From NCBI GenBank assembly GCA_963377175.1, contig CAUJNA010000579.1, positions 1 through 64,000 of the forward strand: DNA of 64,000 nt, in the 5' to 3' direction. Both the position numbers and the translations under genes were made by a program. The DNA comes from Effrenium voratum (lineage: Eukaryota; Sar; Dinophyceae; Suessiales; Symbiodiniaceae). Below, piece after piece: positions 10,776 through 17,624 of the stretch. Below the pieces are notes generated by a model, which did no database searches, was not told the DNA's origin, and saw only the letters and a program-made list of their open reading frames with translations. Position 1 is the first letter of the stretch, and every line of letters begins with the position of its first letter.

Positions 10776-11406
10776 TCACCCAGGAAGTCTGCAAGCGCAG
10801 TCCTGCAAAGGTCATAGAGGTCGCGATGACTCAGCATCGTGTTGACCTTCACCCACTTGTGCCTGGAATTCTTCTCGAGCGGCTTTGTTGGGATCCCCTC
10901 CACATTGGCCATCCCGTGTGGCAGGAGCTCGGGTTTGTGTTGAGGGCCATGGACCTCTAGTGCATCTTGGCAGAAAGACGGCAAGACGAAGCCGAAATTG
11001 ATGTGGTTAACGTTGCTCCGCTTGCCTTCCTGCAGGGGCATTGCTTGAACAGTGTTTGCAATAGTTAGAACAAACGTACAGGGACATGCAGCTTTTCACT
11101 CGCCCCAACCCCATGCACTTTCCCAAACCTGTCCTGAAATTTCTGGTTTATCAGCGTCGTGTCTTTTGCCAGCGTGAAAAAGTGGCCCGTGACGTTGGAG
11201 TCCAGATGCAACCCAGCCTCTTCGCGCAGTTCCCTTAAGGCGGCATTCTGGGCCGCATCTTGCTGCCAGTTTCCACCATGCCTGTAGACAAGATCTGCTG
11301 AATCTATGCTTCCAGCAGGTGTAGCAAGAAACCCGCTGCACCTTCGGTGCGCCAAGACATGCCAGTCACCATTGACATTGATGAACAAGTATAGCGACAC
11401 TGCCAT
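10736..11406 (-). CDS. Nudix hydrolase, two exons
   Basis: Nudix enzymes hydrolyse nucleoside diphosphates linked to another moiety. The Nudix box is recognisable in GGNWQQDAAQNAALRELREE followed by AGL; the RELREEAGL core is intact, while the upstream Glu is Asp. The preceding GFLATPAGSID fits the glycine loop and strand before the box. Exon 1 is 11406-11080 (109 codons from an ATG). A 50-bp GT-AG intron (11030-11079) follows in phase 0. Exon 2 (11029-10736) supplies NHINFGFVLPSF and a C-terminal helix, giving about 206 residues, a normal size for a single-domain Nudix protein. The last codons come from a 22-bp hairpin (10745-10766). Substrate cannot be deduced. The next minus-strand gene begins almost at once. 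Confidence 0.75.
10745..10766 (-). repeat. GNRA hairpin, copy 10 (9-bp stem, compensatory change)
   Basis: Minus strand: GCCGCTGTG, loop GCAA, then the exact complement. Both arms carry the change CTGCG to CTGTG / CGCAG to CACAG, so pairing is kept. It ends 6 bases before the Nudix stop codon. Confidence 0.7.
11030..11079 (-). other. 50-bp spliceosomal intron in the Nudix gene (predicted)
   Basis: Donor CATGTCCCT|GTACGTTTG and acceptor GCCCCTGCAG|GAAGGC on the minus strand, with phase 0 on both sides. Confidence 0.7.
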
Positions 11407-12170
11407 ACTCGTCGGAATGTCGCGGCATGTCCTGCTTTGTTGCCAAAGCAGTCTTCAATCTGCCGTGCCCTTGCTTGAAGCCAAGGCTGGCGCGCAAGCA
11501 GTGTGAGATGCAGTTGTGTTTCATGATCACTGAACGGCAACAACATTTGAGAGCTGTTTTTTCCCCTAGCAGCCTGAGTAAGTAAGTTTGAACAACCAAG
11601 GCAAGGAGCTCCAACAAATAGATCATTCGACAGCAACTGTTCAACTGCGGGTGCAGAGCTGGTTCTAGATGCAGCTTTGTCGACAATGTGGTGCGCATGG
11701 AGTTGCGGAAGCTTTATGTTGAAGAGGCGAAGGGCAATTCCTGCTGTCGCCAACGACAACACAACCGAAAAAAACAAAGTCGAAAGCGCCCGCAGGGGCA
11801 GACATCGTCGCAACGACGGCGCAAAGAGTGGCTGCAGGCGGCAAAAGAAATTGTACGCATGCCAAGTCGACCCTCGTGTCCACACTGGATGTGGCCAAGT
11901 GTTGATGACCGTCTTTGAGACAAGCATATATGACTACTGGCAGGATCAACCAGGGAAAGTTTGTAGTTTGTGGGTTTAAAGAAAACATTAGACAGATGCC
12001 TGCGTACCCTACTCGAAGAGCTGCGCAGCCAACCCAGGGCGGGCCCTCATGGATTGACAAAGCATTGCGCTGCTTTTTTTTTCTGGCTGCAAAATGTGCG
12101 AAGAGACTGTTGCGGCAGCAATTCAAGTGAAACACTGGCAAGACTGCGTGGCCGCAGTTTGCGTCTAGCG
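11407..12170 (-). other. Stretch without a firm gene
   Basis: Several minus-strand frames are open, including one around 11430-11560 that reads ETQLHLTLLARQPWLQARAR and might be an exon upstream of the Nudix gene. No start, domain or splice pair settles it. Confidence 0.3.
12143..12158 (-). repeat. GNNA hairpin, copy 11
   Basis: Minus strand: ACTGCG-GCCA-CGCAGT. Confidence 0.55.
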
Positions 12171-12716
12171 ATGCTCGAAGACTAATCATCATCTCTATCT
12201 TGTGGACACGGCCTTGCACCCCTGTCAGCTCGTCCAAGATATCCTTAAGCACTTCCTCGGCCGCCGCGACTCTGCCACGGCGGCGGCGGGGAGGTGCTGG
12301 TCCACGCCGAGGATGCCTGCGATGATGGCGGCAAGCGATCATACTCGGCGCCCACCCAGTAAGTACACATCGGCGGTTCGCATTTTTCGGACCGAACTTT
12401 GAAGGCCTCATCCCTGGTGTAGCGCCAGCTGTGCTGCAGGCCAGCCTCAGCCTTTCCCTCCAGCAGGCACACGCAGCAAAACACCTCAAAGTTCTGACCG
12501 CAAACCATCACACCGCTGTCTTTTCAAGAAGGCCTTCTTCTTGAAGAACGGGGTCTTGTATATCCATCCGCAGACATCGCACACGGCCCGCCAGTCAGAA
12601 TCCCACGGCATTGTCTGACTGACAGCTGCGTTTCCGCAGATGTTCCACAGATGTTCCTTAACAGCTGCGGCGGGCAATTCAACCATCACGACATGAACAC
12701 AGCATCCCTGACACAT
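12171..12716 (-). CDS. Uncharacterised Cys-rich protein with a C-terminal helix
   Basis: Minus-strand blocks read in order: SDWRAVCDVCGWIYKTPFFKK (12600-12530), then VCGQNFEVFCCVCLLEGKAE with CEPPMCTYWVGAEYDRL (12511-12330), then an Arg/Pro-rich linker and the amphipathic AEEVLKDILDELTGVQGRVH helix (12330-12185). The paired cysteines (CDVC, CVC, C-x5-C) suggest zinc binding. Frames change between blocks, probably at short introns I could not fix. I do not recognise the family. Confidence 0.4.
12626..12639 (-). repeat. GNRA hairpin, copy 12
   Basis: Minus strand: CTGCG-GAAA-CGCAG, inside the open frame upstream of the CDVCGW block. Confidence 0.6.
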
Positions 12717-12894
12717 GTTTCAAACTGTTCACAGGCGCGCCCGAGCAAACACAGGCACGAATCGAAGACTGCAGCTCTACCACCATTAGCCTGGCGTAAG
12801 AGGGTCTTTTTCTTGTTCCGACCTTGCGCCCGAAACGTGTAAAGTCAAGACTAAGCTACTGTTGGAATTTGCAGAGGTGTTGGCCATTAACAAG

Positions 12895-12920
12895 AACCAA
12901 CTGCGGGCACACAGTTGGTT
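12895..12920. repeat. GNNA hairpin, copy 13 (11-bp stem)
   Basis: The outer arms AACCAA/TTGGTT pair perfectly around the core CTGCG-GGCA-CACAG (plus strand), with one wobble pair if transcribed from the minus strand. It lies downstream of the stop at 13092. Confidence 0.65.
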
Positions 12921-13091
12921 TTCGCGGCAGCAGCGCTGCGTGGAACTGCGGCAGTATAAACATGGGACATCTATCGCCGGCGCAATTCAGACTCTAACTT
13001 CTCCAGCTCCTGCGTGCTTTGCCACAATTTGTGATCGATGACCGTCGTAATTGCCGTCTGCCACATGCGGAGCGACATCCTGCGCATAGAC

Positions 13092-13523
13092 TCAACCTGA
13101 AAAGTCTCTGCCCCTCTCAAAATCAATAAACAGCTGCTGCCTGCCATTGCGCGTGTTTTGGAACTCCTCGATGAGGTCCAGCGCCGAATCCAGATTGTGG
13201 TACTCCTGCCTCATCAGGATCTCAACAGCTACCACCATCTGCAACTCTTCCTTTAGGTGTTCCATTTGCGTTTTCAATGCCTCGATCTTCCGTCGTCGAG
13301 CCCCAGCCTTGGTCATGGCGCGCAACGCAGGTGACTGTTCCATCATGGCTCCCCTAAAAAAAGGCCAGTTTGGACCACAGCGCTGCAAAGTAAATTGCGC
13401 AAAAAGCATCTCAAATTGACAAATATTGCCCCAGGTGCTCTTTTTCTTGCCTGCAAACAAGCATGCGGCAGCAAACACATCGTTTCTCAGGCTGCAGCAG
13501 CCCCTCAAGCTCAGCCCAAACAC
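13092..13523 (-). CDS. Small coiled-coil protein or exon
   Basis: The part from about 13347 down reads as a charged helical protein (MMEQSPALRAMTKAGARRRK, then a heptad-rich helix LKTQMEHLKEELQ and LDSALDLIEEFQ) ending at 13092. The most likely start is the Met at about 13347 (about 84 residues). Upstream codons to 13523 look non-coding. No domain recognised. Confidence 0.4.
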   Translation of the reverse strand: MFGLSLRGCCSLRNDVFAAACLFAGKKKSTWGNICQFEMLFAQFTLQRCGPNWPFFRGAMMEQSPALRAMTKAGARRRKIEALKTQMEHLKEELQMVVAVEILMRQEYHNLDSALDLIEEFQNTRNGRQQLFIDFERGRDFSG

Positions 13524-14063
13524 TCACTGTGTTGCCGCAGTGTGTTCGTATATGACATCTCGAAGCACCGGCTGCAAGTCCTGTATCAGGACATAGAGTA
13601 TGGCCAGAAACACACACTCTGCGTCGTGGCCAGCGGCAAGACCGCCCCACACATCCAGGGCCTCGCTCACCTGCAACATTTGGTCATGGAGAGTGCGCAG
13701 CTCGTCAAGCTTAACCTTGTTCAGCTTCCCCTTCATCGGCCGCAGCAACATCCACAAGACGTCCTTGTAGCGCACATCAGTCACCGGTGTCTTGTGACAA
13801 AAAAAGTGTTCAAGCACAGTGCATGTGGCGCAGCACTTGCTGATGATCTTGGAGTTCATCCGGTTGTCTTTGTACAGAGGGCCCAGAGTCTCGCAGACCT
13901 TGATGAGCATCGAGAAAGGGATCTTGTCTGGTTGCCCGCAAGTGATTCGTTGGATGTCTTCCGCCAACTTGTATAGGCAATTCCCCCGCACACTGCCAGG
14001 TGAGCCCTCCTCCAAGTACCTGGATGCCATGGCTTCGCCAGCTTTGGTTACAAAGCTGGACAT
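13524..14063 (-). CDS. Uncharacterised protein, 179 residues
   Basis: From ATG at 14063 (MSSFVTKAGEAMASRYLEEG) the frame stays open to TGA at 13526-13524. It is helical with a Cys cluster (ISKCCATCTVLEHFFCHK) that might bind metal, and a Lys-rich middle (PMKGKLNKVKLDEL). The last residues and the stop codon lie inside a GNRA hairpin (13525-13542). It sits in the minus-strand array between two other small unknown genes. Confidence 0.5.
   Translation of the reverse strand: MSSFVTKAGEAMASRYLEEGSPGSVRGNCLYKLAEDIQRITCGQPDKIPFSMLIKVCETLGPLYKDNRMNSKIISKCCATCTVLEHFFCHKTPVTDVRYKDVLWMLLRPMKGKLNKVKLDELRTLHDQMLQVSEALDVWGGLAAGHDAECVFLAILYVLIQDLQPVLRDVIYEHTAATQ
13525..13542 (-). repeat. GNRA hairpin, copy 14 (7-bp stem)
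   Basis: Minus strand: CACTGCG-GCAA-CACAGTG, one wobble pair. It overlaps the TGA stop codon of the 13524-14063 gene. Confidence 0.65.
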
Positions 14064-14264
14064 TTCAACGAGTTGAAGCCGAACCGAAGCTGAGCCAGTT
14101 GAACCGAATGGGCGGGCGGCGGGCGAAAACTCACTGAGCCGCACGCAACGCTGGCAGCAAAACAGACACGCTTGTCCTTGTGCTTTGTAAAACTCAGGAG
14201 TTGCCAAACTTCTCAGGCAAAGCAAAAACCTAAGCTGAGCCGGGCTCTCAGGGGAAAGGCTGTG

Positions 14265-14288
14265 TTTCCGCAGCCTTTTCTAGATGCA
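14265..14288 (-). repeat. GNRA hairpin, copy 15 (10-bp stem)
   Basis: Minus strand: AAAGGCTGCG, loop GAAA, CACAGCCTTT. It starts 3 bases after the stop codon (14294-14292) of the next minus-strand gene. Confidence 0.7.
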
Positions 14289-14291
14289 AGT

Positions 14292-14738
14292 TCAGTCAGA
14301 GTTCAAGGGTAAACAGACAAGCTTACGCAAAGTCAAATAAGCATTGTCCAACAGCGTCTTTAATGGTGTAAAAGGTTCGTTAATGTCGGCCAGTTCGTTC
14401 AAGAAGTGCAGAACCTGGGTCGACTCTTCCACAAAGGCCCGCTCTTCAGCAGTGACGCGTGGAAGTTGCGTTGGTCCTGGAGAGCCTGGAGAGCACAAAT
14501 CCGGCACAAGAGGCTCCCTGGCCATATCATCAGAAGGCAATGGCGAAATCAGCGCGCGCTCCATACCAGCAAGAGCGACTGCGAAAGGAAACATCGCGGC
14601 TCTTCGCCCAGTTCTTTCCATGATCAACCGCAGGACCCGGCTGCATTTCCTGACAATAATCTCGTCAATCTTCATTTCAATGACATGCAGCGCCATGCAA
14701 TGCGCGAGCTCGTCAGCGTCAACCCCGTAAATGTCCAT
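14292..14738 (-). CDS. Uncharacterised helical protein, about 148 residues
   Basis: From ATG at 14738 (MDIYGVDADELAHCMALHVI) the frame is open to the stop at 14294-14292. It continues open upstream to 14933, so the true start may be earlier; the sequence just upstream (GLDVWTIRWLRELFLLCQLL) also looks protein-like. Helical and partly hydrophobic, no recognised motif. This is the most upstream member of the minus-strand array, and a 10-bp-stem hairpin follows its stop at once. Confidence 0.45.
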   Translation of the reverse strand: MDIYGVDADELAHCMALHVIEMKIDEIIVRKCSRVLRLIMERTGRRAAMFPFAVALAGMERALISPLPSDDMAREPLVPDLCSPGSPGPTQLPRVTAEERAFVEESTQVLHFLNELADINEPFTPLKTLLDNAYLTLRKLVCLPLNSD

Positions 14739-14949
14739 GGCAGCACGTGCGCCAAGTTTCACTAACAGCTGACATAGCAAAAACAACTCTCTGAGCCACC
14801 GGATTGTCCAAACATCAAGGCCCCCCTCCCTCCCCAAGATTTTCGGCAAAAAAACCTTTCCGAAAAACGACTTGTTTTGACAAGTATGCACACCCGAAAA
14901 AAACAAGGTTTTCGGTCCACAAAAAGCACCCAAAAAAAAGGCCTAAAAA

Positions 14950-15065
14950 GCATGTCCTTAATGACCGGCCAGTTATGTTCGAGTTACATAACTTCAACTA
15001 TAAGTAACACGCGTCGGTGTTATAACACAAGTTATAAGAACATATAACTCGGCGATAAGTTTAAT
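14950..15065. repeat. AT-rich short palindromes
   Basis: Repeated GTTATAA/TTATAAC-like inverted motifs (for example GTTATAACACAAGTTATAAG) precede the 22-bp array. No gene is seen here. Confidence 0.45.
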
Positions 15066-15078
15066 CGTTGGGGTTACT

Positions 15079-15188
15079 AAGTTCGACGGTCGAACTTGCT
15101 AAGTCCAACGGTTGAACTTGCTAAGTCCAACGGTTGAACTTGCTAAGTCCAACGGTTGAACTTGCTAACTCCGACGGTTGAACTTATA
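15079..15188. repeat. Five tandem copies of a 22-bp palindromic unit
   Basis: Units start at 15079, 15101, 15123, 15145 and 15167. The consensus AAGTCCAACGGTTGAACTTG (then CT) contains a dyad centred on CGG; unit 1 is the most palindromic (GTTCGACGGTCGAAC). Confidence 0.8.
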
Positions 15189-16211
15189 AGACAAGTATCC
15201 ATGTATCTGTGCGTGTCTACACGCATGCAATATATGGGCAGAGCCCGAGTCCACCAACCACTCCGGCAGCTCTTCCACGCCAAGCCCAGCAAACCAGCTG
15301 CTATGGCGCGTTACCCTATTTATATCCCGCGGGGTTCCCCGGTAGGCCTATCGCGGCTGGGCATACTAGCCTCTTGTGTTGCATTTTGTTTGAATCATTG
15401 GTGGTTGTGTTTATTTGTTTCTTAGCTATATTCATTGATGGCTGCGTTATTTGTTGCATTTGTTGGCCTTTGTCATGTTTTCTTGGCGCGGTACTGAAAA
15501 TTAAGACGTCTTGAACGTCTCTGACCCTATATTTATAGACGCATTCCGCTCGTCTGTCTGTTTGTTTGTCCTTGGCGACGCCTCACACCTACAAATCCAC
15601 GCCACCGCTTGGGATATATCTATATGGTTTTGTTAATTCTTCATCATGTTCAACGTCGCATGATCAGGCGCGCTTTCACACATGTGTTGCCATCTGCTCT
15701 GCAGGCAGTATAGCCGCGAGCATTCCACCCTTGCATGCGCAGTGAAGGTCTGAGAACGTTATATGAGGCCTCAGAAGCGCATGGGAGGAATCCAGATAAT
15801 AAACAGGATGGTAATATAATGACTTGTAACAAACTAGATGCTGGGCGATGATGATAGCAATGCATCTCTGATCAAGAACAACGCTGCCGCCGCGCCACTG
15901 CCGCCAGACCAGCGTGCGCATGAGATATATAGAAACGTCTGCGCCCTATATAGGCGTTGAGAACATACCTTGCGTGCGCAACAGCTGCAGAGGCGCCAAG
16001 CTCGCAGCTGTCTTTGGCAGAACCTGCAGCGCTCGCCGGGCGAGACGAGAGAATTGTGCCCTATATACACAAGCCATGCTGCAAACATAGAGCCCATCAA
16101 GCTCACCCGGATATGAGAGAGCACATTTTCAATTTCACGCTCACCGCTGAATCTATAGACACTGTTCAAAGAAACAAGCCCGCTCTAGTCGGCCGGATGG
16201 TGTTCGCGTTT
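15189..16211. other. No gene recognised
   Basis: About 1 kb with many TATAT and CCTATATA motifs. Short open frames on both strands have no protein-like continuity. Confidence 0.4.
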
Positions 16212-16649
16212 CTAACACGGCCCGTCCCAATCGCGCTTGCGCTTCAACAAATTGATCTGTGGCCCCAAAGGTGTCATATCTACAGCGCTCACGTCCGCGA
16301 AGATCCCATAGCCTCGCATGCGGCGTGTGATTTCCTGGAAACCCCACTCTTGACACTCACAAACGCACGTTTTACGAAAGGGGCGCTGGCCCAACTGGTA
16401 TATAGTTTGCAAAGTTACAAACATGTACGTTTTAAGCCAAAGGGGCGCCGGCCCAACTTGCACAGGTTGCGTGGTCTTCCTGACACAGGCCGCGAGATGC
16501 TCGCCCGTCAGCGGGGAATGCCACACAACTGCGACCTTCTGTTTGTCCTCCGAGAACACCAACGTGGGCGCCACCACGCGGCATCCCTCCCTCACCGTCC
16601 GGAACAAGATGTCCAAGTAGCCCTGCTGCCGGTCCTCGTACACGACAAT
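16212..16649 (-). pseudogene. Host gene, downstream part, cut off by the retroelement
   Basis: On the minus strand the frame runs from the end of the LTR (target duplication ATTGT at 16649-16645) through IVVYEDRQQGYLDILFRTVR and on to a stop at 16212. The upstream part of the same protein lies on the plus strand at 38313-38521 and ends in RMIV at the other copy of ATTGT. Joining the two across one ATTGT keeps the reading frame. The protein is unrecognised; the stretch VAVVWHSPLTGEHLAA is clearly coding. A near-duplicate (AGTTGGGCCRGCGCCCC) at 16380-16400 and 16435-16455 may mark an intron after VQV. Its own upstream exons have been moved by the inversion. Confidence 0.6.
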
Positions 16650-16999
16650 TGTCAAGAGACGGCAAGGTGACGTCCCGTGGGACGCTGTCCACCGAACCCT
16701 CCAGCTGTAATACCAACCACGTAGAAAGGTGTATACGGTCAAACCGTTATAGCCGAACCCGTGCAAATGTTGTAAGGGAGAAGGAATAATAGTTACAACA
16801 GTGGTCCTGACAAATGCAGCGCAAGCGAAATGTTTTCCGCTCTCAATTGCCGATCACGTATGAACGCAGCTTCACATAAGATCTTGAACCTCACTTGTGA
16901 CTTGAGCCAAATGGCAATCAATGGAACCTTGTAAGCAACACAAACATGGACCTCAGAACTGCTTCCCAATTTAGGCACGGGGCCAGGAGGGTCTTAACA
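16650..16999 (-). mobile_element. 3' LTR of the copia-like element (350 bp)
   Basis: Begins TG (16999) and ends CA (16650) on the minus strand. It matches the plus-strand sequence 38522-38871 over all 350 bp with two substitutions and no gap. It is followed by the 5-bp target duplication ATTGT and preceded by a polypurine tract. Contains GCCATTTGGCTCAAG (16915-16901), one base short of the last 16 bases of the dinoflagellate spliced leader. Confidence 0.9.
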
Positions 17000-17009
17000 T
17001 CCCCCATTT
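17000..17009 (-). promoter_or_regulatory. Polypurine tract for plus-strand DNA priming
   Basis: AAATGGGGGA on the minus strand directly abuts the TG of the 3' LTR, as expected for an LTR retrotransposon. Confidence 0.7.
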
Positions 17010-17624
17010 GGGTCGCATTGTTCATCATGCGGTCCAAACACCGCAAAACGTTCCACTGGCCACGGCTTCTGCTACGAAATCGTGTCGTGCACTCTTTCAC
17101 TCGCTATCGCTACACCGTTCATTCGTTGTGAAACTTGCCGGGTTCGATTAAAATGAAACATGCATCCGCAAATCGTAACACATTCCCATATGCAGGTGTA
17201 TACAATACACTATCCTTGCGTCATTTAACAACCATTGAACATCCCAGCTGCCGCATTTGCGCATCGCGCAGCTGTCATCCATAGAAATGGGTTGGCCATA
17301 GAAGTTCAACAGAAGCGCCTGCTCGTAAGAGAACTGCATATCACCGGCAAAGAAATATCGGTGAGCAATCAATGCAAAACATAGCCATTCCAGGTACCAT
17401 GAATAATATATATAATGAAAAAAGAAACCATCCATGAGGTAATAGTTCCATCCATGAATATCCGGAATGTCATAGCCGTCGGAATATGTAAATGCACACA
17501 TATCCATTCATCTTGGACACATGAAATCATATCATGTTGTAGAGTCGTTCCATCGCAATAACATTGATGAGACGCAAGCAGTAGATGGGGACTAGCCCAC
17601 ATCGTGCCGCAATCAACATCTGCG
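17010..17624 (-). other. 3' untranslated part of the retroelement
   Basis: Between the stop of the last large ORF and the polypurine tract. Rich in TATAT; one copy of the element-wide 12-mer GGGACTAGCCCA at 17588-17599. No convincing ORF. Confidence 0.5.
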
